From a virus: a DNA stretch of 20,267 nucleotides. The stretch lies in IMG/VR virus record IMGVR_UViG_3300042321_001299, positions 1-20,267 of that record; one strand, written 5' to 3'. Of this stretch, positions 5,861 to 14,029 are shown one piece after another; the stretch's first letter is position 1, and every line of letters begins with the position of its first letter. Both the position numbers and the translations under genes were made by a program. The notes beneath the pieces are model-generated. The model ran no database searches, was not told where the DNA came from, and saw only the letters and a list, made by a program, of their open reading frames with translations.

Positions 5861-6844
5861 TTAGCCGGCGTTGATTCGCATCCGGGCGACGGCGGCCGCG
5901 GCGGCCGCCTTCGATCCGGCGAGCGTCGAGACCTTGAACGAGCGAGCCGAAGGAGCCGGGGCCGCGACGATCCCCTCGGGGTAGTCGTCGACCCACACGT
6001 CGACCGCGATCCCGGCCGCGGCGGCCGCGTCGCGCTTCTGGGTGTCGGCCCCGCAGAGGATCAGGTCGCCGACCTCGAGGTCCGCGAACGCGAGCCGCAG
6101 CTCCTCGCGGTTTTCGTCGGTCGCCTCGCGTCGCGAGATACAGACGACGCGGTTCCCGGCGGCCGTCGCCATGTTGACGAACGAACGCCAGAGGCCAGGG
6201 GCCGCGGTGAACGTCCGGTCGTAGTCGAGCGAGATCACGAGCCCGCGGCCCTCGGCCCTGTGGTGGACGAGCCCTCGGGCTTCGCGCCAGGCCGACAGGG
6301 ACCGAAGGCCGACGGAACTGTTTGGATACGCGGCGTGGGTCACCGGCGACACGTCAAAGATCGCCGCGTCGGTGATCGTCCTGGTGACGTTGCCGGCGGG
6401 ATCCTCGTCCCAGGTCTCGCCTCGAGGATCGGGCAGTGAGAACGCGAAAGACGAGCCGAAGATGTAGCCCTCCCGGATCAGCGGAAGGACCTCGGCAGTC
6501 GTCGGCGTGCCGACCGGAGGGGTCGCTCGGAACACGAGCCCCTTCTCGTTCTCCTGGATCTGGAGTGTGCCGTTCGTCGTCCGGCCGAGGACGGCGGAAT
6601 CCATATGGTTGTATTTCGCGACCACGTCGGCAGCACCTCGCGGATCGTTCGGCGAGCGGTCGAGCCACTTCCGGAACGCTCCGGGCATAAAACGCTCTTT
6701 GAAGCCTCCGAGATCGACGCTCCATTTGTTCCATGGCGGGGCCATGCCGACGATCTGCGGCCGGCCGTCGTCGCGGGTCTCCAGCCGCAGCTCGACATCA
6801 GGGTCGCCGGCCTGGGCCAGATAGCGGGTCTCAACTTGCGACAT
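5861..6844 (-). CDS. Prohead protease (HK97 family, U35) fused to a HAD-like domain
   Basis: A 327-residue protein with two domains. Residues ~1-185 are a caudoviral prohead protease: MAPPWNKWSVDLGGFKERFM, catalytic His80 in KYNHMDSAVLGR, catalytic Ser in EGYIFGSSFAFS (131/132), and DVSPVTHAAYP. These proteases cleave scaffold/delta domains during head maturation. Residues ~200-295 carry HAD-superfamily motifs in order: DYDRT (207-211), a Ser after a strand in VVCISRR (237), Lys270 in TQKRDAAAAAG, and VDVWVDDYPE (DD at 286-287). The tail is Ala/Lys-rich. Start ATG 6844 has GGAGG 10-14 bases upstream and overlaps the portal end by 14 nt; longer upstream readings lack support. The HAD extension is unusual and may be a phosphatase or nucleotidase riding with the protease. 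Confidence 0.88.
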   Translation of the reverse strand: MSQVETRYLAQAGDPDVELRLETRDDGRPQIVGMAPPWNKWSVDLGGFKERFMPGAFRKWLDRSPNDPRGAADVVAKYNHMDSAVLGRTTNGTLQIQENEKGLVFRATPPVGTPTTAEVLPLIREGYIFGSSFAFSLPDPRGETWDEDPAGNVTRTITDAAIFDVSPVTHAAYPNSSVGLRSLSAWREARGLVHHRAEGRGLVISLDYDRTFTAAPGLWRSFVNMATAAGNRVVCISRREATDENREELRLAFADLEVGDLILCGADTQKRDAAAAAGIAVDVWVDDYPEGIVAAPAPSARSFKVSTLAGSKAAAAAAVARMRINAG

Positions 6845-8417
6845 CGTTCTCGCCTCCGTCCATGGGGTCCGCTGACAGATCCGAGACTCGCTTCCCGACC
6901 GTGAACTCGGTCGCCTGCCCGTCGTCGTGAATGCGAATCGAGGCGGCCGGCGAGTCGGGCGACGCGGAGATCGCGAATGGCGACCCTTCGACACCGAGAA
7001 CGCCGTTGGTCATCAGGTGCTCGATCGTTCCCTCGCCGCCGTCGAAGTAGACGTATTGGCCGAGAGCGAATCCGCCTGCCTGGTCGACGCTCTCGCCTTC
7101 GGACGACTGATCGTCCGGCGAGTCCTCGGCCGTTACCGGCAGCGGCTCGCCTCCGGCGGCCCCGGCCTGAGCGGCCGCGGCGTCGAGCGTCGAGAACCCG
7201 AGTTGGACGAAGGTCTGGTTCGCGGCCTCGGTGTCGAGCAGCTCGAAGTCCTCGCGATCCCGGATCTCGTTCGGCGTGATCGCCCCCATGTTCCACAGCG
7301 ACTGATACAGGGCAGCCCGGCCTGCGGTGTCGGCCCGCAGGATCCCTCGCGTGTCGAGCTTCGCGTAGGTGTTCTCGCCGTAGACCGGCTGCAGCGCCAT
7401 GTCGATCGGCGACTCCATGCGGCGAGCCCATGGAAGCAAACACCAAACCTGCGCGGACAGATGCTCCTGCTCGACCGTCGAATATTTATTCATCTTCGCG
7501 TCGCCCAGGAGTGTCGAAGGGACGCCCCAGTGACGACACACGTCCGGCAGGATCGCGTCCCGCAGCTCCTGAAACTGCGAGGCCTCCATCGAGTTACTCT
7601 CGATCGGCTTCAGTCGCGTCTTCTTCGGCAGCACGGCAGCCCGGCCGCGGTTCGCGGCTCCGCCATAGGCTTCCTGGAGAGCGTCGCGAATCGCGTCGAC
7701 CGCCGCGTCGGGGATCTTCTCGTCGGTCTCGAGGACCATGTCGGGCCTCGCGCTGTTCGACCAGAACGCGGTAGCCGCGGTGTCGAGCTGGCGGGCCAGG
7801 TTGATACTCGTCGCGTTCATCTCGGCTGGCGCGTGACCGACGATCCCGTTGTCGGAGATCCACCGCCAGTGAAGGACCTGCTCCTGGGCGAGCGGCTCCC
7901 AGATTCCCTTGTCGTTCCAGAACTTGTAGGCCAGGGAGTAGTCGGCGTTCTGCTCGACCACAACTCGCGACGGATGAAGTGGGATGAGTTGAGTCATCCA
8001 GCCGCGGTCGCCCGGAAGGATCCTCGCGTAGCCGTTGCCGTGGAGCGCGGTCCAGTAGGCTTGCAACGTGTAGAAATCCCACGCCGACTGCCAGCGGTTT
8101 GGCCGCTTCCGCAGCGTGTAGGCACAGGGTAGATCGGCCTTCTGCCGGCGACCGTCGGGCCGCTCTTGCATGATCTGCATCGGGCAGATCCCGGTGGCCT
8201 GGGCGATCCAGCGGACGACGCCGAAGATCGCCGACACGCGGACGGCGGTCTCGGGGCCGACAGCCGACGGCAGGATCGAGCCCCAGCTTCCGGGCGACGA
8301 CAGCGACGTGCCGCGGACCTGTATCACGCGTGGGGCCGCGGCGGCCTTGGCCGGAGTCCGGCGTCGGCTGCCGCGGCCTCCAGTGGTGGACGGGCGGCGA
8401 TTCTTGGGGCTGGGCAT
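6831..8417 (-). CDS. Portal protein (HK97 family) with extra C-terminal domain
   Basis: A 528-residue portal. The dodecameric portal sits at one vertex and is the channel for DNA packaging. Family signs: VSAIFGVVRWIAQATGICPM, SAWDFYTLQAYWTALHGNGY, LIPLHPSRVVVEQNADYSLA, VLHWRWISDNGIVGHAPAE, HWGVPSTLLGDAKMNKYSTV and AITPNEIRDREDFELLD. After about residue 445 there is an added beta-rich module (ALGQYVYFDGGEGTIEHLM, NGVLGVEGSPFAISASPDSP, then TEFTVGKRVSDLSADP), which looks like the small domain appended to various phage head proteins. Start ATG 8417; the upstream sequence has GGGGGAAAC and a weak GGCGG. It follows TerL after 40 bp and precedes the protease, the canonical order. Confidence 0.93.
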   Translation of the reverse strand: MPSPKNRRPSTTGGRGSRRRTPAKAAAAPRVIQVRGTSLSSPGSWGSILPSAVGPETAVRVSAIFGVVRWIAQATGICPMQIMQERPDGRRQKADLPCAYTLRKRPNRWQSAWDFYTLQAYWTALHGNGYARILPGDRGWMTQLIPLHPSRVVVEQNADYSLAYKFWNDKGIWEPLAQEQVLHWRWISDNGIVGHAPAEMNATSINLARQLDTAATAFWSNSARPDMVLETDEKIPDAAVDAIRDALQEAYGGAANRGRAAVLPKKTRLKPIESNSMEASQFQELRDAILPDVCRHWGVPSTLLGDAKMNKYSTVEQEHLSAQVWCLLPWARRMESPIDMALQPVYGENTYAKLDTRGILRADTAGRAALYQSLWNMGAITPNEIRDREDFELLDTEAANQTFVQLGFSTLDAAAAQAGAAGGEPLPVTAEDSPDDQSSEGESVDQAGGFALGQYVYFDGGEGTIEHLMTNGVLGVEGSPFAISASPDSPAASIRIHDDGQATEFTVGKRVSDLSADPMDGGENDVAS

Positions 8418-8443
8418 GTCCGCCAGTTTCCCCCGCGATCCCC

Positions 8444-8456
8444 CGGCAGAATCTCG
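8444..8456 (-). repeat. 13-mer shared with the gap upstream of the capsid gene
   Basis: Second copy of the minus-strand CGAGATTCTGCCG described at 2382-2394. It lies in the 40-bp gap between the TerL stop and the portal start. Significance is uncertain. Confidence 0.3.
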
Positions 8457-8457
8457 A

Positions 8458-10104
8458 TCAGATGATCCGGATCTTCCAGTCGTCGAGGTTCGCGGACTCG
8501 CCCGTGTCCTCGTCGGTCGACGCGAGGGCGAGCCCATTCACGAGGGCGGCGACGCCGTCGATCTTCTCCGTGCTCTTCGCCTTGTCCGGCTTGATCATGC
8601 CCGTCGGGTCGGTGTAGACGCAAACGTTGTTTGCGTTCCACTGGGCGACCGGATTCCCGCCCGTGCGGAGCCGCTTCTCGACGACCAGGGCCTCGAGGAG
8701 TTTGCATGGCGAGTTGAGCGTCGACGTTTTTTGCGCTATGTCCTTCGTCGTGATCCCTTCACGCTGGAGCAGCGTCTCCAGGGCTCCGGCCTGCCAGGGG
8801 TCGCAGCCCACGGCCTTGATCTCGTGGGTCTCTCCATACGCGATGATGTCGCGAGCGACGCTCTCGTGATCGAGCCGGTGTCCGTCGGTGACGGTCACCC
8901 AGCCGTCGCGGATCCAGGAGTCGTATGGGATCCCTTCGCGGACGCGGTCGGCCACGGTCTCGCGTGGGACCCAGTATTTCCACTCGACCGAATAGGAGCC
9001 GTCCGACTCCTTGAACACGAACGCGGCCGCCGTCATGTCGAGATTAGACGCCAGGTCGACGCCGACCCAGCACGGCCGGCCCTCGGTCGGATCGAGCGGA
9101 CCGGCGGAGCAGGCCGACCAGTCGAGCGGAGGGACGAACCAGCGCGAGTCGCCGGCCTGCCAGACGTTCAGCGAGTAGCGGAGGAACTTCGACATCTTCC
9201 GCGGGTCGGTCTGTGCGTCCTGGTAGTCGGCCGCGAACTCGTCCTCGGGGAACGCGATCCCCATCGAAGGGTTCGCCTTCCGCCAGACCTTCGGGTCGGA
9301 GAAGTCGTCGTCCTCGTCGGCCGCGTAGATCAGACCGTAGAAGGTCGGGTTCGCCTTCGGATCCTTGATCACCAGCTCGCAGTCCTGCCACCAACGCCAG
9401 CCGATCCCGTTTCGATCGGAGCCCGCCGTGGAGATCGAGATCACGAGACCGTTCGCCGTGCCACGGGTCGCGTAGATCAACGCGTCGACCAGGTCGGGCG
9501 ATCGGAAACTATGGATCTCGTCCAGGATCACCGAGCCGTTTAGGCCTTCATTCCGCCACGAGTCGGAGGACAGACAGCGGATCTCCTTCCCGGTCTCGCG
9601 GTTCCGGATGATGCTCCGCGAGTCGACGACCTCGAGCCGCTTCGATAGCTGCGGGCTCGCCTCGACCGACTGCCGGACCATGCGATACATCGTCCGAGCC
9701 TGGAGGCGGTCGTTCGCCGCGAGGAACACGTCCTGGGCCGGAGCGTGACAAGTCGCCATGTACTGGGCGAGCTGCGACATCAGGCTCGACTTTCGGTTCT
9801 TCTTCGGGACGAAGATCCCGGCGCGACGGAACCGGAGGCGTCCGTCGGGGCGACGCCAGCCGAAGAGCGGACGAAGGACCTTCTCGGCCTGCCACTCGAT
9901 CAGCTCGATCCGCTTCGGATCTCCGCCGCGTTCGTCTGGGTGTCGACACAGCCCCTGGACGAAGTCGACCGGGGCCTGGGCCGCGTCCTCGTCCCACTTG
10001 TAGCCCGGCAGATACTCCGGCCGCTTCTTCGGGTCGAGCGGTTTACCCGCGGACGGAGAGCTTCGCGAGGATCGCGGCTTCGGGGTCGTCTTCTTCTTCG
10101 CCAT
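8458..10104 (-). CDS. terL: Terminase large subunit (HK97-like ATPase/nuclease)
   Basis: A 548-residue packaging motor. The ATPase domain has an atypical Walker A (VPKKNRKSSLMSQLA, ~99-113) and a Walker B in SVILDEIHSF (D195, E196), with ISISTAGSDRNG after it. The nuclease domain has acidic residues D350 (WVGVDLASNLD), D435 (AVGCDPWQAG) and D516 (EKIDGVAALVNGL). It cuts concatemers and pumps DNA into proheads through the portal. ATG 10104 lies inside the end of terS, a 62-nt overlap in another frame, with AGGA upstream. A later start is possible because the first ~28 residues are low-complexity and basic. Confidence 0.95.
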   Translation of the reverse strand: MAKKKTTPKPRSSRSSPSAGKPLDPKKRPEYLPGYKWDEDAAQAPVDFVQGLCRHPDERGGDPKRIELIEWQAEKVLRPLFGWRRPDGRLRFRRAGIFVPKKNRKSSLMSQLAQYMATCHAPAQDVFLAANDRLQARTMYRMVRQSVEASPQLSKRLEVVDSRSIIRNRETGKEIRCLSSDSWRNEGLNGSVILDEIHSFRSPDLVDALIYATRGTANGLVISISTAGSDRNGIGWRWWQDCELVIKDPKANPTFYGLIYAADEDDDFSDPKVWRKANPSMGIAFPEDEFAADYQDAQTDPRKMSKFLRYSLNVWQAGDSRWFVPPLDWSACSAGPLDPTEGRPCWVGVDLASNLDMTAAAFVFKESDGSYSVEWKYWVPRETVADRVREGIPYDSWIRDGWVTVTDGHRLDHESVARDIIAYGETHEIKAVGCDPWQAGALETLLQREGITTKDIAQKTSTLNSPCKLLEALVVEKRLRTGGNPVAQWNANNVCVYTDPTGMIKPDKAKSTEKIDGVAALVNGLALASTDEDTGESANLDDWKIRII

Positions 10105-10525
10105 TCTTGGGGTCCTGCGGGATACGGGCGGCAGCGGCTGCCGTCAGTCCGAAGTCCCTCGCCAGTGTGACGAAGTCGCGGCGCGAGTCACGGAGCAGTT
10201 TCGCCACGGGGCTCGCGGCCTGGCCCTTGTCGGTCGCGGTCACGAAGCCCTCGGCCAGGACCTGGTCCTCGAGGAGTCGGATCTCGGAGTGGAGCCGGCA
10301 CAGGATCGCGAACGCGTCGGCCTGCTCGGGGACGAGTCGGCCGTCGGCGATCAGCGTCGGGGCGACGCGGTCCCAGAACGCGGCGGCCGCCGGCACGAGC
10401 TGCACGCTCGCGGGGACGGCGACGCCTCCGGCCGGCACGACGGCGGGAGTCTTCCGGTACATCGTGTTTCGGCCGCGTTTGCTCTCGGAGCTGCCGGGCT
10501 GCGGGGCCGGACCTCTACTTCCCAT
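10043..10525 (-). CDS. terS: Terminase small subunit (P27 family)
   Basis: A 160-residue protein with the P27-type N-terminus MGSRGPAPQPG followed by a basic stretch. A helical core follows (AAAFWDRVAPTLIADGRLVP, EQADAFAILCRLHSEIRLLE), then SPVAKLLRDSRRDFVTLARD and FGLTAAAAARI, all family hallmarks. It recognises the packaging site and recruits TerL. ATG 10525 is preceded by GGGGAG and an A-run. The acidic tail (EEEDDPEAA) is encoded over the start of terL. Confidence 0.9.
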   Translation of the reverse strand: MGSRGPAPQPGSSESKRGRNTMYRKTPAVVPAGGVAVPASVQLVPAAAAFWDRVAPTLIADGRLVPEQADAFAILCRLHSEIRLLEDQVLAEGFVTATDKGQAASPVAKLLRDSRRDFVTLARDFGLTAAAAARIPQDPKNGEEEDDPEAAILAKLSVRG

Positions 10526-10531
10526 TTTTTG

Positions 10532-10999
10532 TTACTCCCCAAATATTCGCGTCGAGGGCTCGTGGGGTCTTCCGTCCTTTTTTGGCCCCGCGGCCGACCC
10601 CACCCCCTCGGCCATCCGGGCCTCGAGGACGCGACGGAACCGCTCTGGCCGCTCGCGTGTGGCCCGATCACGGAGCGTGCCATGCTCCGCCTCGATCTCG
10701 TGCCATGTGGCTGCCATGCGTCTGTAGGTGACGTAATCGCGTGCCTCGGGATACGCGTGGACGATCCACACGTCGAACGTCCCCGAGGTGTGAAGGCGGA
10801 CCGCAGCGTCGATCGCGTGCCAGCGAGCGGCCCTCGCGATCTCGCCGACGTGGTCGGGGTAGTCGTGGTCCGCGATGTCGTCGGTCGTCATGGCATGGGC
10901 CAGGAGATCCATATCAATGATCACGTCGCCGCGTCTCGCGTGCTCGCGGACGAACGTCGTCTTCCCCGAGCAGATATGGCCGGTGACGATGTGAATCAC
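10532..10999 (-). CDS. P-loop ATP-binding protein (kinase/zeta-toxin-like)
   Basis: A 155-residue protein beginning at a GTG that overlaps the HNH stop (GTGA). Residues 2-16 hold a strand and Walker A (IHIVTGHICSGKTTF), followed by DVIIDMDLLAHAM, as in small nucleotide or polynucleotide kinases and zeta-toxin-type ATPases. A later VWIVHAYPEARDYVTYR strand and Arg-rich helices could form the lid. The family is often found beside HNH and terminase genes in phages; its substrate is unknown. A 6-bp gap separates it from terS. It may modify nucleotides, DNA ends or a host target. Confidence 0.75.
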   Translation of the reverse strand: MIHIVTGHICSGKTTFVREHARRGDVIIDMDLLAHAMTTDDIADHDYPDHVGEIARAARWHAIDAAVRLHTSGTFDVWIVHAYPEARDYVTYRRMAATWHEIEAEHGTLRDRATRERPERFRRVLEARMAEGVGSAAGPKKDGRPHEPSTRIFGE

Positions 11000-11292
11000 A
11001 GCCTGCCTCGCCTCCGCTGCTCTTCCCTGGTCTTCGTCCCGTGGCATGACTGGCACAGGGTCTGTAGGTTCTTGTCCTCGTCAGTCCCGCCTTCCTCGAG
11101 GGGCTGGATGTGGTCGACGTGGGCGGCCTGGCCGTAGACCACGCGAGAGCAGGCACGACACACGAAGGCGTCCCTCCGCAGGATTCGCAGCCGGCGAGCC
11201 TTCCAGTCGGCGGTCCGATAGTGGGCGACCTCCTTCGTCGCGGTTGTGCGACGCATACGCGGAGGCTGCCAGCGTTCGACGCGTTGCGTCAC
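10996..11292 (-). CDS. HNH endonuclease near terminase (gp74-like)
   Basis: A 98-residue protein. A basic N-terminus leads into the HNH fold: C45xxC48, then AAHVDHIQPLEEGG (D60, H61), N75 in DEDKNLQTLC, and C80xxC83H84. GTG start at 11292 overlaps the TGA of the fibre accessory gene (GTGA). In HK97-like and other cos phages an HNH protein encoded next to terminase assists the large subunit's cleavage during packaging. That role is likely here by position, although two other genes lie between it and terL. Confidence 0.88.
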   Translation of the reverse strand: MTQRVERWQPPRMRRTTATKEVAHYRTADWKARRLRILRRDAFVCRACSRVVYGQAAHVDHIQPLEEGGTDEDKNLQTLCQSCHGTKTREEQRRRGRL

Positions 11293-11834
11293 AGGGTCGC
11301 GGCCTCGCGGAATGCTTGATCGACTCCGGCCTCGTCGAGCCCCAGGGCTGCGGCGAGAGGCACAAGGAATCTGTGAGACCGCTCGATATACGGAGCGTAG
11401 TCCCACTCGACGCGTACTGTGTCGCGAGTCGCCGCGTCTGCGATCGAGTCAATCGTTGCGTCGACGGTCGCTAGGGAAATGCCGTTAGTGACCAGCCAGA
11501 GTCGGATCTGTCGTGCCGACACGTTCTCTGGGCATTGATCGCCGATAGCACGCGGACAAGGCAGCAGCGCGACAGCATCGGCCGACGGCATAACAGTCCA
11601 GTCTTTTACTCGATCAGTGTCGAGCGACAGAAACCACAGCTCGTGAATACCTCCTGCGCCGACCTCCGACAGAATGTCTCCCGGCATAAAAAACCGTCCG
11701 TCAGACATGGCTCGAGGCTCGACGCTGCCAGAAGACGCGAGGCACACATCGGCCGCGTCGCTCTCGTCGAGAACGACGGCAAACTCGCGAGCGTTTTCAT
11801 ACCGAACGGGAAGCTGAAAGTCTGAGAGTTTCAC
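11289..11834 (-). CDS. Tail-fibre accessory/assembly protein
   Basis: A 181-residue protein with a GTG start (11834) overlapping the fibre stop (GTGA). The C-terminal ~80 residues ([20 protein letters not shown], then [27 protein letters not shown] and [19 protein letters not shown]) match the helical pattern often found in short genes or domains following phage fibre genes. The N-terminal 100 residues are a beta-rich domain I do not recognise. Probable role: chaperone or cap for fibre assembly. The gene is visibly poorer in GC than the terminase genes, like the distal fibre gene, which suggests joint acquisition. Confidence 0.6.
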   Translation of the reverse strand: MKLSDFQLPVRYENAREFAVVLDESDAADVCLASSGSVEPRAMSDGRFFMPGDILSEVGAGGIHELWFLSLDTDRVKDWTVMPSADAVALLPCPRAIGDQCPENVSARQIRLWLVTNGISLATVDATIDSIADAATRDTVRVEWDYAPYIERSHRFLVPLAAALGLDEAGVDQAFREAATL

Positions 11835-13354
11835 ACATTTCTCCCGAGCGAAGCCTGAAACGCTCGCATGATTCCGGAGTAGGCCGCGACTTGACCAGCC
11901 GTCAGATTGAGTCCGATCGAGTAGCCCTGCATGCGCTCATCCGTGAATGTAGACGCCGACCCGCTCGACGGGCTGTAGTCGTTCAGCGCAAAAACATACA
12001 GACTTTTAGACGATACGGTCGTGATGTTAGCCCCAGAAGTCGCGGTATTCTGGAGAGCGTCGTCTTCGTAGATTGAGTGTCCGGACGCTGGAGCGTCCAT
12101 TGTTCCAACAAGAAACCCGCCCGTTCTGGTGCTTGTGAAAGACGCGAAAAAAGGAACGTCTTTCGCCGAGAATCCTTGCGTTATCCCCTTCCACAGCGTG
12201 AACCATTTCGTGTCGCCAGTATCTCGCGTTCCGATTCTTACCTTGTAGTTACCTGTCGAGTAAGACCTGATATACGCCGCTAGGTGTCGGTTTCCAATAT
12301 CTGGCAAAGCGTTAGCGGCGAACCCGGTGTTTAGATATTTACTAGACCCGTCACCTAGCAGTCCTCCGCCCGTGCCTGTCTCGGTGTAGTTTCCGCTTAC
12401 GAATCCGACGTTCGTGTCCGTTGCATTCCCAAATTGTGTCCCAGACAAAGTCGGCCCTCGATACAGCGGAACGAGCGCACTCGTCAGGCTGGAGCCGCAG
12501 AAAAGGTTAAGCCGATACATTTTCGTCCGAAGGCCGGACGATGAAATCGACACGCAGAATCGCTGAACCGCTGCGTATGTCGAATCTGAAACACTTCCGC
12601 CGGCCGCAGTTACACGAGCCTTCCAGTCGGCGGCGTCGTCAAGTCCTGGAAGAAAGTCGAATTGCGACCACACTTGATCGCCGCGGAGGTAGGTCGAAGC
12701 CGAGGCCGTGCCGGATGCCAGGCGAGCGGTCGGGATCGTGCCGGTGAGATTTGTCGCGTCCACAGCCCCACTAAAAGCTGCGGCTTCGATCACTCCTGGC
12801 GTCTGCACGTCGCCGAGAGCGTTTACCGTAAAAACCGAGGCGGCGTCGTATGTGATCGAAAACGGAATCAAGTCCGCCGGAAAGTTTCCAGCGGCTACGT
12901 TTGGCGGCGATACCGTCACCGCCGAAGGTGCGACGGCCTGTCCGGAAACCACGTCCGCTATCGTGCCGGTCGAAAGTTTTCCGCCGGTCGTCGTCGTGAC
13001 TATCCGCCCCGACACCGTGCCGACCGTGATCGGGTCGGACCCGGCCGAGGCATGGCTCGACGCGTGGGTCGACGGCGCGAACGTCGCGGGCTTGTCGGTG
13101 ATCCCGGCCCAGGTCGTCGTCCCGGCCGGACCCGTGGCCCCTGTGGCCCCTGTGGCCCCTGTGGCCCCTGTGGCCCCAGGCGATCCCGTGGCCCCCGCAG
13201 GCCCGGTCGCCCCGGCCGGCCCCGTCGCTCCAGTCGCGCCGGTGGCCCCGGTCGGACCCGCAGGCCCGACGCCGCCAGAGACCGACGCGTTCACTGTCTG
13301 GCCGCTGGTGGAGACCTGGACGTTCTGATCGGTGACGTTTACTTCGATCGGCAT
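11831..13354 (-). CDS. Tail fibre with collagen-like repeat and distal binding domain
   Basis: A 507-residue receptor-binding fibre candidate. Residues 1-29 are a beta N-terminus. Residues 30-80 are 17 collagen-like Gly-X-Y triplets (mostly GAT and GPA), expected to trimerise. Then come the fibre motif [20 protein letters not shown], a shaft with [17 protein letters not shown] and [20 protein letters not shown], and a C-terminal globular domain with [20 protein letters not shown] and a LamG-like beta pattern. The ATG at 13354 overlaps the stop of the Ig-like gene (ATGA). Codon use drifts to lower GC in the distal half (12241-12300 has 28 G/C of 60). Placement ahead of the terminase genes is unusual. 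Confidence 0.85.
   Translation of the reverse strand: MPIEVNVTDQNVQVSTSGQTVNASVSGGVGPAGPTGATGATGATGPAGATGPAGATGSPGATGATGATGATGATGPAGTTTWAGITDKPATFAPSTHASSHASAGSDPITVGTVSGRIVTTTTGGKLSTGTIADVVSGQAVAPSAVTVSPPNVAAGNFPADLIPFSITYDAASVFTVNALGDVQTPGVIEAAAFSGAVDATNLTGTIPTARLASGTASASTYLRGDQVWSQFDFLPGLDDAADWKARVTAAGGSVSDSTYAAVQRFCVSISSSGLRTKMYRLNLFCGSSLTSALVPLYRGPTLSGTQFGNATDTNVGFVSGNYTETGTGGGLLGDGSSKYLNTGFAANALPDIGNRHLAAYIRSYSTGNYKVRIGTRDTGDTKWFTLWKGITQGFSAKDVPFFASFTSTRTGGFLVGTMDAPASGHSIYEDDALQNTATSGANITTVSSKSLYVFALNDYSPSSGSASTFTDERMQGYSIGLNLTAGQVAAYSGIMRAFQASLGRNV
13132..13176 (-). repeat. 9-bp tandem repeat in collagen-like segment
   Basis: On the plus strand four perfect head-to-tail copies of ctgtggccc fill 13141-13176, preceded by a one-mismatch copy at 13132-13140. 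Each unit encodes one Gly-Ala-Thr triplet, so slippage by one unit would change fibre length in frame without breaking the gene. Confidence 0.9.
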
Positions 13355-13674
13355 CAGCGGACGACCTCCCAGATCCCCTCGAGGGCCGTCTGGGCGTTGC
13401 CCGCGGCCGGCGTCCAGACGAGACGCCACAGGTACGTCCCGGCCGCGACGTTCGCCGCGTTAGCGGCCGACAGTCCGACGTTCACCTGACCGGTCGCGAG
13501 GTTCACCGTCGACACCGTCAGGGCCTGGACGGTCGAGAACGTCACGGCCGACACGATCTCGGCCGAGAACGTGTAGCCGGTGAGCGAGATCGAGAAGTCC
13601 AAGAGCTGCGACACGGCCTGGCCTTGCTTCACGATGATGTTCAGCGTGCCGGGCGTTGCGGATACGGTAGCCAT
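13354..13674 (-). CDS. Ig-like/BppU-N-like baseplate or fibre-base protein
   Basis: A 106-residue beta-sandwich protein: [56 protein letters not shown], then TYLWRLVWT and the closing ALEGIWEVV. This is the familiar small Ig-like or BppU-N-like module encoded just before fibre genes, probably attaching the fibre to the tail tip. It ends with an ATGA overlap onto the fibre gene. ATG 13674 has only a weak upstream AGG. Confidence 0.65.
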   Translation of the reverse strand: MATVSATPGTLNIIVKQGQAVSQLLDFSISLTGYTFSAEIVSAVTFSTVQALTVSTVNLATGQVNVGLSAANAANVAAGTYLWRLVWTPAAGNAQTALEGIWEVVR

Positions 13675-13684
13675 GACGAAAAGC

Positions 13685-14029
13685 CTACGCGTCGTCTAGC
13701 GGGGTGAATCTCGGATTCCATCTCGTCGCGGTCTCGTCCTCGCCCCATCGCTCGGCCCGCAGCTCGGCAGCGCGACGGTAGATTTCCTCGACGGGAAGGT
13801 CGACGAACTCGGGCTGGGGCGGATACTCGACGCCAGGTCGTGGGCCGTGCTTCCCAGGAGGCAGGTCGGAGAGTTGACCGTGAAGGGCACGGTAGACCCG
13901 CTTCACCGGCACACCCGCAGCCGCGGCCGCCTCGGCTCGCGTTGCTCCGCCGGCGATAGCTCGCCGGACGATCCGCTCCTCGGCGGCCGTCAGCACGCGA
14001 TCACCGTCCGCGAGCCTGCGGCGTCTCAC
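13685..14029 (-). CDS. Helix-turn-helix DNA-binding protein
   Basis: A 114-residue protein with a GTG start at 14029 overlapping the RusA stop (GTGA); a longer same-frame reading upstream is only the shadow of rusA. Residues ~14-45 (LTAAEERIVRRAIAGGATRA, EAAAAAGVPVKRVYRALHG) form a helix-turn-helix. The C-terminal part (VDLPVEEIYRRAAELRAERW) resembles small phage HTH proteins with a conserved EIYRR..ELRAxW helix. Lying between the replication genes and the virion genes, it could regulate the switch to late transcription, but that is inference. Confidence 0.7.
   Translation of the reverse strand: MRRRRLADGDRVLTAAEERIVRRAIAGGATRAEAAAAAGVPVKRVYRALHGQLSDLPPGKHGPRPGVEYPPQPEFVDLPVEEIYRRAAELRAERWGEDETATRWNPRFTPLDDA

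Noticed and set aside
6845-6994. 50-residue N-terminal extension of the prohead protease
   Set aside because: Arg/Ser-rich shadow of the portal C-terminus; ATG 6844 has a good GGAGG site.
6927-8132. Long plus-strand open frame (401 codons) opposite the portal gene
   Set aside because: Arg-rich, low-complexity translation typical of the antisense frame of a GC-rich gene; the minus strand encodes a clear portal.
8170-9543. Long plus-strand open frame (457 codons) opposite TerL
   Set aside because: Antisense shadow of terL; no recognisable domain.
10523-10531. T-run as a terminator tail
   Set aside because: The run is on the plus strand with no hairpin; on the coding strand it is the A-rich spacer before the terS start codon.
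13132-13260. Possible CRISPR or satellite array
   Set aside because: Units are 9 bp without spacers and encode in-frame Gly-X-Y triplets of the fibre.
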